A stretch of DNA of 64,000 nt from Naumannella halotolerans. GTDB taxonomy: Bacteria > Actinomycetota > Actinomycetes > Propionibacteriales > Propionibacteriaceae. The stretch is taken from assembly GCF_004364645.1 (NCBI RefSeq), contig NZ_SOAW01000001.1, positions 434,001 to 498,000 on the forward strand, written 5' to 3'. Within the stretch, counting starts at the first letter, position 1; each line of letters begins with the position of its first letter. Shown one piece after another: positions 18,601 to 28,594 of the stretch. A model generated the notes under the pieces. The model did not search any database and had not been told where the DNA came from. It saw nothing but the letters and a program-made list of their open reading frames with translations. A program made the position numbers and the translations under genes.

Positions 18601-18837
18601 TCAGTCCTCGGGGAGTTCGGCGAAGGTGCGCTTCACCCCGAAGTACCAGTCCAGTGACTTCTTCGGCCGCTTCCAGCGGCCCTTCATCGCCTCACGTGCC
18701 TCCTGGTGAGTGGCATCACCGGCGGTCTCGGCATCCTTCAGGTGCTGGTCCTGGGCCACGATCACCTCATCGGCGGTCTTGCCGTGATGCGCCAGGTCGC
18801 AGGGGCCCCCGAGCTGACGGCAGGTCATCGTCTTCAT
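18601..18837 (-). CDS. DUF1059 small protein
   Basis: A 78-residue protein opening MKTMTCRQLGGPCDLAHHG, followed by ADEVIVAQDQHLKDA and GDATHQEAREAMKGRW. This is the DUF1059 pattern: two cysteines and a His pair that may bind metal. The function is unknown. AGAAAGGACC precedes the ATG. It lies downstream of an ECF sigma factor gene on the same strand and has its own copy of the putative ECF promoter motif (18903-18932), so it is probably a direct target of that sigma factor. The 73-base leader between motif and ATG holds no other feature I can support. Confidence 0.85.
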   Translation of the reverse strand: MKTMTCRQLGGPCDLAHHGKTADEVIVAQDQHLKDAETAGDATHQEAREAMKGRWKRPKKSLDWYFGVKRTFAELPED

Positions 18838-18902
18838 CTGTTGGTCCTTTCTGTCGGCAACGGGTGGACCGCTGCGACGGTGGTCGTCGCCACCTCACCT
18901 GT

Positions 18903-18932
18903 TTCGACGATCGACCCGGTCCGGATGTGACC
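18903..18932 (-). promoter_or_regulatory. Putative ECF sigma promoter upstream of DUF1059 gene
   Basis: Read on the minus strand: GGTCACATCC, 13 nt, CGTCGAA. The same blocks with exactly the same spacing precede the ECF gene itself (19810-19839). ECF41-type promoters are known for a TGTCACA-like -35 and CGTC -10, which this fits. Confidence 0.7.
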
Positions 18933-18940
18933 GGGGCCTT

Positions 18941-19777
18941 TCACTGAGCTGCTGAGTCCGCTCGTCGTCGGACCATCCGGGACAACACCTCCGGGTCGGC
19001 CCGGAAGACGATCCCGCTGACCTTCCCGGCCACGGTCGTGAAGTCGAAGAGCACCCGGGCACGGCCCTTGTCGTACCACGCGGCACCGGCATCCGGTCCG
19101 ACGAAGACCGGCAGCGCTGCCTGGGCGGCACCATTGAAGAATGCGGCAATCTCGTCGCGGCCCTCGATCCGGCTCGGCGTACCGAGTTGCAGCGCCGCGG
19201 TGTCGGCGCTGACCACCGCATCGGGTGCGAGCAGCTCGAGCAGTCTGCCGAGGTCGCCGTGGCGGGCCGCTGCCATGAACGCATCCACGATCTCCCACTG
19301 CGCCAACCGGTCCTCGGGTACGGGTTGGTGCACCTTGGCCCGAGCCCGGGAGGCGAGCTTCCGGGCGGCGGCGGGTGAGGTGTCCAGCACCGTGGCGATG
19401 GTGTCGAAGGGGTAGGCGAACGTGTCGTGCAGGATGAATGCCACCCGCTCGGTCGGGCTCAACCGATTCAGCACCACGCCGAGGGCGACCCCGACCGAGT
19501 CGGCGAGCACCGCCTCGTCCTCCGGGGAGCCGCCGGCTGCCGGTTGCTCGACCGGCTCGGACGCTTCCGGTACGCGTGCCCGCAGCCGGTCCAGGCACAA
19601 CCGAGTGGTGACCGTGGTCAGCCAGGCAGGCAGGTTGTCGATCGGGGTCTCGGTCCGGTCGATTCGGATCCAAGCTGTCTGCACGATGTCCTCGGCCTCG
19701 GCCGGGTCATGCAGGATCTGCGTCGCGAGATTGGTCAGGCGCGTGCGTTCGGCTTCGAACTCGGTGCTGTGGTCCAC
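18941..19777 (-). CDS. ECF41-like (SigJ-type) RNA polymerase sigma factor with SnoaL-like C-terminal domain
   Basis: Alternative sigma factor of 278 residues. Region 2 is at ~1-65 (RTRLTNLATQILHDPAEAED and WLTTVTTRLCLDRLRAR). Region 4 is at ~105-160 (RLSPTERVAFILHDTFAYPF and ARKLASRARAKVH). A ~115-residue SnoaL/NTF2-like domain (EIVDAFMAAARHGDLGRLLE onward) then takes the place of a separate anti-sigma factor, the ECF41/SigJ plan. The DGGGK motif often seen in that domain is not preserved here. GTG start at 19777. A promoter motif shared with DUF1059 lies upstream, implying autoregulation. The usual ECF41 neighbour (a carboxymuconolactone decarboxylase or similar oxidoreductase) is absent; DUF1059 takes that place. 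Confidence 0.9.
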   Translation of the reverse strand: MDHSTEFEAERTRLTNLATQILHDPAEAEDIVQTAWIRIDRTETPIDNLPAWLTTVTTRLCLDRLRARVPEASEPVEQPAAGGSPEDEAVLADSVGVALGVVLNRLSPTERVAFILHDTFAYPFDTIATVLDTSPAAARKLASRARAKVHQPVPEDRLAQWEIVDAFMAAARHGDLGRLLELLAPDAVVSADTAALQLGTPSRIEGRDEIAAFFNGAAQAALPVFVGPDAGAAWYDKGRARVLFDFTTVAGKVSGIVFRADPEVLSRMVRRRADSAAQ

Positions 19778-19809
19778 GTCGTTTCCGTTTCGTCGGGGTC
19801 GGTCAGCAC

Positions 19810-19839
19810 TTCGACGCTTCGGAAACCGTGGATGTGACC
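19810..19839 (-). promoter_or_regulatory. Putative autoregulatory ECF promoter
   Basis: Read on the minus strand: GGTCACATCC, 13 nt, CGTCGAA, 33 bases before the sigma factor's GTG. It is the exact twin of the motif before DUF1059, and GTGAAAG also occurs 5-7 bases further upstream in both. Confidence 0.7.
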
Positions 19840-19849
19840 GGCTGGGCTT

Positions 19850-20518
19850 TCACCACCCCCGGGCGCGCCATTCCTCGAGTTGTGGGCGTTCGGCGCCGAT
19901 GGTGCTGTCGTCACCGTGGCCGGGGCGGAAGACCGTCGAGTCGGGGTAGACGGCGAAGATCCTGGTCTCCAGTTCGGTGATCAAGGAGCGGAAGTCCTCG
20001 GGTGTGGACGTCTTGCCCGGGCCCCCGGGAAACAGCGAGTCGCCGGTGAACAGCTGGGTGGGGTGGTCGTCTCCCGGTTCGTAGGCAAGGGTGATCGATC
20101 CCGGGGTGTGTCCGACGATCCCGATCACCTGCAATGCGGAGTCACCCACCCCGATCGTGTCCCCGGTCCAGACTCCCTCGGGACGCACACCGGTCTGCTC
20201 GGCGATCGCCTCCACATCGGGGGTACCCGCAAGCAGTCGTGCACCCGTCGCCACCGCGAGCTCGGCGAGTGCGCCGATGTGGTCGTGGTGCTGATGGGTC
20301 GTGACGATCGTCGCCACTTCCCGGTCGCCGATCAGTTCCCGCAGACGATCAGGGTCGGCTGCGGCGTCGATCAGTACCACGGGGCCGTCGGTGGGCGAGA
20401 GCAGGTAGGCGTTGTTGTCCATCGGCCCGACCGACAGTTTGGACAGGGTGAGATCCGGGCCGATCGACTCCACCAGCGCCGGGCCGCCCGGTTCCACATG
20501 TCCCTTGGGGTCACTCAT
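19850..20518 (-). CDS. MBL-fold metallohydrolase (glyoxalase II-like)
   Basis: Metal-dependent hydrolase of 222 residues. The dinuclear zinc site is recognisable: HQHHDH at residues 75-80, a later His in GIVGHTPGS, Asp in FTGDSLFPGG and His in FRPGHGDDST. This is the short, GloB-like single-domain type. M. tuberculosis Rv1637c is a similar protein next to uvrA, and here uvrA also lies about 1 kb away. Substrates may be mycothiol thioesters or other thioesters, but this is inference. The start is ATG at 20518 with a GGAGGATCG ribosome binding site. The 114-base gap upstream (20519-20632) contains GTCTTCGAGCGGGGCGG twice but no gene. Confidence 0.85.
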   Translation of the reverse strand: MSDPKGHVEPGGPALVESIGPDLTLSKLSVGPMDNNAYLLSPTDGPVVLIDAAADPDRLRELIGDREVATIVTTHQHHDHIGALAELAVATGARLLAGTPDVEAIAEQTGVRPEGVWTGDTIGVGDSALQVIGIVGHTPGSITLAYEPGDDHPTQLFTGDSLFPGGPGKTSTPEDFRSLITELETRIFAVYPDSTVFRPGHGDDSTIGAERPQLEEWRARGW

Positions 20519-20632
20519 CGATCCTCCTGGTGTCTCTCGCCTGCTTGGCGTCTTGTCGTCTTCGAGCGGGGCGGGTTGTCCGGAACCGGCGGGTGGTCTT
20601 CGATCTGGTCGGTTCGTCTTCGAGCGGGGCGG

Positions 20633-21334
20633 TCAGTAGCCCGGAAGGGTGATGCCGTCGGCGCCGTCGACGGGGCCGCCGTCGCGGCCGGTGAGCCATC
20701 CGAGGACCGCCTGCGGGGTGCCGCTCACCTCCAAGGTGGCGGACTCGCCGATCTGCAGCACCCGGTTGTCGAACGACAGCACCACCGCCGGCATCTCCGG
20801 CTTGGCCTCCATCCGGGCTGCCGCCCACTCCAGCAAGGTGCCGGCGGTCGGTGAGTCCACCTCGTCCAGACGGTAGCCGATGTCCAGGTCGACGTGGTGC
20901 AGCACCACCTCGGCCAGTCGGGCCGTGGCCAACATCCGCGCGGGCAGTTGGCGGCCGTCACGCAGGGTGACGGGCGATTCACCGTGACCACCGTGCAGCA
21001 CTGCGTCGAGGGCCTCACCGAGCCGCTCCGCGCTGGTGTCGAGGTCCTCCTGCAGTTCCAGGCCCCCGCGCTCCCCGCCGGCGAGGATCTCGGCGTCGCG
21101 TTGGTCCTCGGAGTCGTACATCGGGGCCGGCACACCGGTGGCCGCACCGTGCAACAACCGGCCCAGGGCGTCGGCATTGCGGGCCAGATGGCTCGCGACC
21201 AAGGCGCGACTCCATTCCGGGAGCAGACTCGGCCCGGACCATTCGCTGTCGGTGACCGTGATCGTGTCACCGAGCAGGCGCTGGGTGGCCCGGGTCACCT
21301 CGGATCGGATCGCGAGTGCCTGATCGGCTGTCAT
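20633..21334 (-). CDS. Maleylpyruvate isomerase-family (MDMPI/DinB-like) mycothiol-dependent protein
   Basis: The product has 233 residues. The N-terminal DinB-like four-helix bundle carries the family's metal-binding histidines: H49 in LVASHLARNADALG and the E..HHVD cluster in LAEVVLHHVDLDIGY. A smaller C-terminal domain ends in ..VLGWLTGRDGG, as in mycothiol-dependent maleylpyruvate isomerases. Such proteins are known to use mycothiol as cofactor, which supports an actinobacterial host. The exact substrate is unknown because no gentisate pathway genes are nearby. The start is ATG at 21334. It runs away from uvrA, and the 171-base spacer between them holds the uvrA promoter. Confidence 0.85.
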   Translation of the reverse strand: MTADQALAIRSEVTRATQRLLGDTITVTDSEWSGPSLLPEWSRALVASHLARNADALGRLLHGAATGVPAPMYDSEDQRDAEILAGGERGGLELQEDLDTSAERLGEALDAVLHGGHGESPVTLRDGRQLPARMLATARLAEVVLHHVDLDIGYRLDEVDSPTAGTLLEWAAARMEAKPEMPAVVLSFDNRVLQIGESATLEVSGTPQAVLGWLTGRDGGPVDGADGITLPGY

Positions 21335-21493
21335 GCCTCCACCGTATCCCGTACCTGTCGGTGCCGGCTCGACGGAGCTGCGAGCGGCTCACCCCAGGGG
21401 ATTCGGCGTCACCGACGGTGAGGCCCAGGGGCCGGCGACCGGTTCCGACGGTGCCCGGGTGACCGATCGGCCGCGGCTGTCGGAGGCAGCGCA

Positions 21494-21499
21494 TACCAT
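21494..21499 (+). promoter_or_regulatory. -10 element (TACCAT) of leaderless uvrA promoter
   Basis: TACCAT is followed by 6 nt and the GTG start of uvrA. No Shine-Dalgarno sequence lies between. Confidence 0.5.
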
Positions 21500-21505
21500 C
21501 GTCGG

Positions 21506-24541
<3,036 letters not shown>

Positions 24542-24773
24542 CCCGGCCCGCGCCGCCGAGGCGACTCTGGTCGCCGTCGACGGATGTGCTGGTGAGTGAG
24601 GTCGGGTCGGGCGCCAAGGTCACCTCCGTGGAGCCAGGGGCGTGATCTCGGCGCAACTATGGCAACCAACCGCCGGGGCCGATCTGCTCCGACAGCTCGT
24701 GCGCCTGTCGGATCGGTGGTGGGTCGACCTGCTCCACCGAATCGGGGTCGGCACTCGATCGGCAGGGGTCTGC

Positions 24774-24779
24774 CAGAAT
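24774..24779 (+). promoter_or_regulatory. -10 element (CAGAAT) before the MarR gene
   Basis: CAGAAT is followed by 7 nt and the ATG at 24787, predicting a leaderless mRNA starting at the second of two closely spaced ATGs. The rest of spacer 24542-24773 holds only a weak hairpin (GGCGAC-tctg-GTCGCC, 24560-24575) that may end uvrA. Confidence 0.45.
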
Positions 24780-24786
24780 CATGGCC

Positions 24787-25314
24787 ATGCCCGGATCGCC
24801 GTTGTCGGAGGACCCGATCGCCGCAGCCCGTCGGCAGTGGATCGCCCATGGCTGGGAATCGGCCGCTGAGGGGATGGCGGCGGTCACCTCGGTGATGCGG
24901 GCGCAGCAGATCATGATCGCCCGGGTGGAACAGGTGCTGCGGCCGTACCAGCTCAGCTTCGCCCGGTACGAACTGCTGATGCTGCTGCTCTTCAGCCGCG
25001 GAGGGGCTCTGCCGATGAACAAGGCGAGTTCCCGGCTGCAGGTCCACCCGACCAGCATCACCAACGCCGTCGACCGGTTGCAGTCCGCCGGCTTGGTCTT
25101 CCGGGAACCCCATCCGACCGATCGCCGGACGACCTTGATCAAGATCACCGATCCCGGACGGGAGCTCGCCGGCCGGGCCACCGAGGCGATGAACCGGGAG
25201 GTCTTCGAGCAGCCGGGCCTGCCGGACGAGCGGTTGCAGCAGTTGGTCCAGACGCTGGCACTGTTGCGCCGCGACGCCGGCGACTACCGGGACGGGACCG
25301 GACCCGGGGCGTGA
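24787..25314 (+). CDS. MarR-family transcriptional regulator
   Basis: A 175-residue winged-helix regulator. An N-terminal helix pair is followed by the MarR HTH/wing: LSFARYELLMLLLFSRGG, SRLQVHPTSITNAVDRLQSA and the wing DRRTTLIKITDPGRELA. The C-terminal dimerisation helices end in a Gly/Pro tail. ATG at 24787 is preferred because a -10-like CAGAAT sits 7 nt upstream; ATG at 24781 would add two residues. It converges with the enoyl-CoA hydratase gene. MarR proteins beside acyl-CoA genes often respond to CoA thioesters or aromatic acids, so the adjacent acyl-CoA dehydrogenase and hydratase are plausible but unproven targets. No palindrome is seen in its own promoter. Confidence 0.88.
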   Translation: MPGSPLSEDPIAAARRQWIAHGWESAAEGMAAVTSVMRAQQIMIARVEQVLRPYQLSFARYELLMLLLFSRGGALPMNKASSRLQVHPTSITNAVDRLQSAGLVFREPHPTDRRTTLIKITDPGRELAGRATEAMNREVFEQPGLPDERLQQLVQTLALLRRDAGDYRDGTGPGA

Positions 25315-25357
25315 TTACGCGGTTGATCACCGCGGAGGAGGCACCGCCTCGATCTTT

Positions 25358-25406
25358 TCAGCGATTATGGCCCCCTCCGCGGAATCCAGGCGGCCATAAT
25401 CGCTGA
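25358..25406. terminator. Perfect 15-bp inverted repeat between convergent MarR and enoyl-CoA hydratase genes
   Basis: TCAGCGATTATGGCC (25358-25372) and its exact complement GGCCATAATCGCTGA (25392-25406) flank a 19-base spacer. Its place between two convergent stops suggests a bidirectional terminator. TTTT precedes the left arm (25355-25358), which reads as a short U tract for minus-strand RNA. An operator is an alternative. Confidence 0.65.
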
Positions 25407-25455
25407 CAAGACAGGTCGATGGCGGCAGGTACGTCGGGCGCGGCCGTCGAGCGGC

Positions 25456-26247
25456 TCAGCGGTGCCGGAACTCGGGCTGCCGCTTCTCGACGAAGGCTGC
25501 CATTCCCTCGGTCTGGTCCTCGGTGGCGAAGAGCGAACCGAAACTACGACGCTCGAACTTCACTCCTTCGGCGAGACCGGTCTCGAAGGCCCGGTTGACC
25601 ACTTCCTTGGCCATCATCACCGAGGGCAGCGATTTGCTCGCAATGGTGTCGGCGACCTCACCGACGACGTCGAGGAACCGGTCGGCCGGTACCACTCGCG
25701 CCACCAGCCCCGACCGTTCCGCCTCCTCGGCACCGATCGTCCGACCCGTCAGGATCAGGTCCATCGCCTTGGCCTTCCCGACCGCCCGGGTGAGCCGCTG
25801 CGATCCGCCGATCCCCGGGATCACGCCCAGGTTGATCTCCGGCTGGCCGAACTTCGCGGTCTCCGAGGCAATGATCAGATCGCACATCATCGCCAGCTCA
25901 CAACCTCCACCCAGGGCATAACCGGAAACGGCGGCGATGATCGGTTTGCGCGCAGCGGACAACCGGTCCCAGTCGGCGAAGAAGTCCTCGGTGTAGACCT
26001 CGGAGAAGGTCTTCGGTTGCATCTCCTTGATGTCGGCACCGGCGGCGAACGCCTTCTCCGAACCGGTGATCACGATCACCCCGATCCCCGGGTCGGCATC
26101 GTAGGCGGCCACGGCGCCCACCACGTCGTTCATCAGCTCGGTGTTCAGCGCGTTCAGCGCCCGTGGCCGATTCAGGGTGATCCAACCGACCCTTCCCCGC
26201 TTGTCCAGCAGGACGGTCTGTGGTTCGGTCTGCGGCTGCTCGCTCAT
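25456..26247 (-). CDS. Enoyl-CoA hydratase (crotonase family)
   Basis: Hydrates 2,3-unsaturated acyl-CoA in beta-oxidation or branched-chain amino-acid breakdown. Its 263 residues are typical of short-chain hydratases. The oxyanion-hole segment [11 protein letters not shown] (~67-77), the catalytic Glu in [15 protein letters not shown] (~110) and the second Glu in [16 protein letters not shown] (~138) are all intact. The C-terminal [16 protein letters not shown] matches mycobacterial EchA8-type enzymes. The start is ATG at 26247. It lies 105 bases downstream of an isobutyryl-CoA-dehydrogenase-like gene in the same direction. The pair could act in successive steps of valine degradation (methacrylyl-CoA hydration), but general fatty acid oxidation is equally possible. 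Confidence 0.92.
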   Translation of the reverse strand: MSEQPQTEPQTVLLDKRGRVGWITLNRPRALNALNTELMNDVVGAVAAYDADPGIGVIVITGSEKAFAAGADIKEMQPKTFSEVYTEDFFADWDRLSAARKPIIAAVSGYALGGGCELAMMCDLIIASETAKFGQPEINLGVIPGIGGSQRLTRAVGKAKAMDLILTGRTIGAEEAERSGLVARVVPADRFLDVVGEVADTIASKSLPSVMMAKEVVNRAFETGLAEGVKFERRSFGSLFATEDQTEGMAAFVEKRQPEFRHR

Positions 26248-26352
26248 TCACGTACCTCGTTGTCGTCGTTCGCCGACCGGTGCCGGCCGGCCTGGGGTTC
26301 GGTTCCGATGGTCGCAGATCGGGCACCGGACGGTCATCGGTGGGGCGAGAGC

Positions 26353-27486
26353 TCAACGTGTGATGCTGCGGCCGATCACCACGCGCATGATCTCGTTCGT
26401 CCCCTCCAGGATCTGGTGCACCCGGAGGTCGCGGACGATCTTCTCGATCCCGTACTCGCTCAGGTAGCCGTACCCGCCGTGCAACTGCAGTGCGTCATTG
26501 GCGATCGCGAACCCGTTGTCGGTCGCCAGCCGCTTCGCCATCGCGCATAACTCGACCGCATCGGCGGCCTTCCGGTCCAGGGCATCCGCGGCCCGCCAGA
26601 GGAGGCTGCGGGCGGCCTCCAGGTCGGTACGCATATCAGCCAGCCGGAACTGCAACGCGGGATTGTCGATCAGCGCGGCACCGAAGGCCTGCCGTTCACG
26701 GAGGTGGCGGACCGTGGCCTGCAGGGCGCTGCGGGCTCCGCCGAGCGAACAGGCGGCAATGTTCAGCCGACCGCCGTTCAAACCGTTCATCGCGATGCCG
26801 AAACCAGCACCCTCGCTGCTCAACAGGTTGTCCCGTGGGATCCGCACATCGTCCAGGATCACCTGCCGGGTCGGTTGGGCGTTCCAGCCCATCTTCTTCT
26901 CGTTGGCGCCGAAGCTCAGACCGGGTGTGTCCTTCTCGATCACGAAGGTCGAGATGCCGCGGGGGCCGGACTCCCCGGTACGCGCCATCAACACGTACAC
27001 CTGCGCCGCGCCGGCGCCGGAGATGAACTGCTTCACACCGTTCAGCACGTAGTGCTCACCATCAGCCCGGGCGGTGGTCTGCAGCGCGGCGGCATCGGAC
27101 CCGGCACCGGGCTCGGTCAGGCAATAGCTGGCCAGGCTCTCGGCCCGGCACAGGGCCGGTAACCAGCGCTGTCGCTGCGCATCGGTGCCGTAGCTGTCGA
27201 TCATCCAGGCGGCCATGTTGTGGATCGACAGGTAGGCCGCGATGGAGGGATCACCAGCGGCGAGCTCTTCGAAGATGCGTACCGCGTCCAGTCGCCGCAA
27301 ACCGGAACCGCCGACGTCCTCGGCCACATAGATCCCGGTCAGACCCATTTCGGCCGCCTCGGCCAGTACGTCGGTCGGGAAGTGCTTGCGTTGATCCCAG
27401 TCGATGGCATTTGGTGCGAGGCGGTCGGCGGCGAACTCGGCGACGGCCTCACCGATCGCGGATTCCTCACCGGTCAGTACGAACAT
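26353..27486 (-). CDS. Acyl-CoA dehydrogenase (isobutyryl-CoA dehydrogenase-like)
   Basis: FAD enzyme that introduces a 2,3 double bond into acyl-CoA. The product has 377 residues. FAD/substrate segments are SYCLTEPGAGSDAAALQTTA (~121-140) and NGVKQFISGAGAA. ERQAFGAALIDNPALQFRLADM follows the ACAD pattern, and the C-terminal catalytic Glu is in HQILEGTNEIMRVVIGRS (~362). The overall sequence recalls ACAD8-type isobutyryl-CoA dehydrogenases: LYGGYGYL-like HGGYGYLSEYGIEKIVRDLR and the short N-terminus. The start is ATG at 27486. A palindrome covers its predicted -10 (27539-27563), so expression is probably repressible. The linked enoyl-CoA hydratase could take its product. Confidence 0.9.
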   Translation of the reverse strand: MFVLTGEESAIGEAVAEFAADRLAPNAIDWDQRKHFPTDVLAEAAEMGLTGIYVAEDVGGSGLRRLDAVRIFEELAAGDPSIAAYLSIHNMAAWMIDSYGTDAQRQRWLPALCRAESLASYCLTEPGAGSDAAALQTTARADGEHYVLNGVKQFISGAGAAQVYVLMARTGESGPRGISTFVIEKDTPGLSFGANEKKMGWNAQPTRQVILDDVRIPRDNLLSSEGAGFGIAMNGLNGGRLNIAACSLGGARSALQATVRHLRERQAFGAALIDNPALQFRLADMRTDLEAARSLLWRAADALDRKAADAVELCAMAKRLATDNGFAIANDALQLHGGYGYLSEYGIEKIVRDLRVHQILEGTNEIMRVVIGRSITR

Positions 27487-27538
27487 GCAGCAGACACCCT
27501 TGTCGATTCGGTCGGTCCGGTCTGGCCGGACGATTGCT

Positions 27539-27563
27539 TGGACATCCTACTGTCGGATGTCCA
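27539..27563 (-). promoter_or_regulatory. Operator-like palindrome over the acyl-CoA dehydrogenase -10
   Basis: TGGACATCC and GGATGTCCA form a perfect 9-bp inverted repeat around a 7-base centre. On the minus strand the repeat contains TAGGAT (27549-27544), a good -10 that would start RNA near 27537. Binding there would block the gene. The size fits a TetR- or MarR-type dimer. Confidence 0.55.
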
Positions 27564-27599
27564 CTGGTGTGCTGCCTGGCTCGATCATTTGCCCGGTCG

Positions 27600-27700
27600 G
27601 AGGATCAGTCCAACCCTGAGGGTTTGTGACCAGAGGGTTTGCAGGACCGGATCGTCTGCATGACCGGACACTCTGCATGACCGGAATCACAGGAGACGCG
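27600..27700. repeat. Degenerate short direct repeats in the acyl-CoA dehydrogenase/flavin reductase spacer
   Basis: GAGGGTTTG occurs at 27618 and 27633, and TCTGCATGACCGGA at 27655 and 27672, with GCAGGACCGGATCG between as a weaker relative. Together they look like decayed 15-17-base repeats. The rest of the 321-base spacer 27487-27807 holds only the palindrome at 27539-27563 and a strong GGAGGAG ribosome binding site at 27796-27802. Confidence 0.6.
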
Positions 27701-27807
27701 GGACCGATCCGGGATCTCCGGTGGTGGAATGGGGAGTCGGCAGTTTGCCGCTGCCGGTACGAGCAGATGAGGACGTCGAGGCCCAATGGGCCGATGGAGG
27801 AGCCGTG

Positions 27808-28425
27808 ATGGAACCGGGCGATCAGCAAACCGTTGCCGGGTTGGATGCAGAGACGTTCAAGAAGGTCTTCCGGCTGCACCCGGCCGGGGTGTGTGTCGTG
27901 GCCTTCGACAACGACGGTGAACCGGCCGGTTTCACCGCGACCTCGGTGATCTCGGTTTCCGCCGATCCGGCGATGCTGGCCTTCTCGATCGACTCCGGAT
28001 CCTCCAACTGGCCCGGTCTCTCGCGTGCCGAGACAGTGGCGGTCAGCTTCTTGTCCGCCGAACAGGCCGAGGTCTCGGCCCGGTTCGCCGCTCGTCGTAC
28101 CGACCGGTTCACCGGCGGCGGCTGGCACCGGCTGCCCACCGGCGAGCCGGTGATCGACGGCGCGGCCGCGTGGATCCGGGCGGCCGTGGCCAGTGTCGCC
28201 GAGGCCGGACGATCCCGCTTGGTGGTGCTGAATGCGCTGGAGGCCTGGCACACGGGCCGTCCGCCACTGCTCTATCGCGATCGCACGTACGTCCGGTTGC
28301 CGGTCGAGAGCGACCTGCAGCCGATCGCCCAGGTCAACGCCCGGCAACGGCTGGTCTCCGATGCTCCTGCCGACAGTGGAGCGGAGTCCGACACCCGGTT
28401 GTTGCCGCCCACCGACCCGGCATGA
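27808..28425 (+). CDS. Flavin reductase domain protein (FMN-binding split barrel)
   Basis: The product has 205 residues. The split-barrel flavin reductase fold (HpaC/NtaB type) is shown by VFRLHPAGVCVVAFDNDG, the flavin-contacting PAGFTATSVISVSADPAMLAFSI (~43-65), and NWPGLSRAETVAVSFLS. These proteins reduce FMN or FAD with NAD(P)H, often for a partner monooxygenase, but no monooxygenase gene is adjacent. ATG at 27808 is preferred because GGAGGAG lies 5 nt upstream; the frame is open for 29 codons further upstream without a better site. The C-terminal 25 residues are hydrophilic and unconserved. The 169-base spacer before uvrC is rich in CCCGATCCC-like repeats (28437-28495). Confidence 0.85.
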   Translation: MEPGDQQTVAGLDAETFKKVFRLHPAGVCVVAFDNDGEPAGFTATSVISVSADPAMLAFSIDSGSSNWPGLSRAETVAVSFLSAEQAEVSARFAARRTDRFTGGGWHRLPTGEPVIDGAAAWIRAAVASVAEAGRSRLVVLNALEAWHTGRPPLLYRDRTYVRLPVESDLQPIAQVNARQRLVSDAPADSGAESDTRLLPPTDPA

Positions 28426-28582
28426 GTTCAGCCGGCCCGATCCCGTTCCCACCCGATCCCTCCCAGCCCGATCCCATCCGGCCCGATGCCACCCGGGACG
28501 TGGTCGGCGGTCGCCGGTGACCCCGAAGGTCGGCCGCCGGACCGGCCGCGGACTGCTCGTCCGAGATGTCGGAGCTCGCGCG

Positions 28583-28588
28583 TAATCT
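28583..28588 (+). promoter_or_regulatory. -10 element (TAATCT) of leaderless uvrC promoter
   Basis: TAATCT is followed by 6 nt and the GTG start of uvrC, predicting a leaderless transcript that could extend through rapZ and yvcK. Confidence 0.55.
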
Positions 28589-28594
28589 GGCGAA

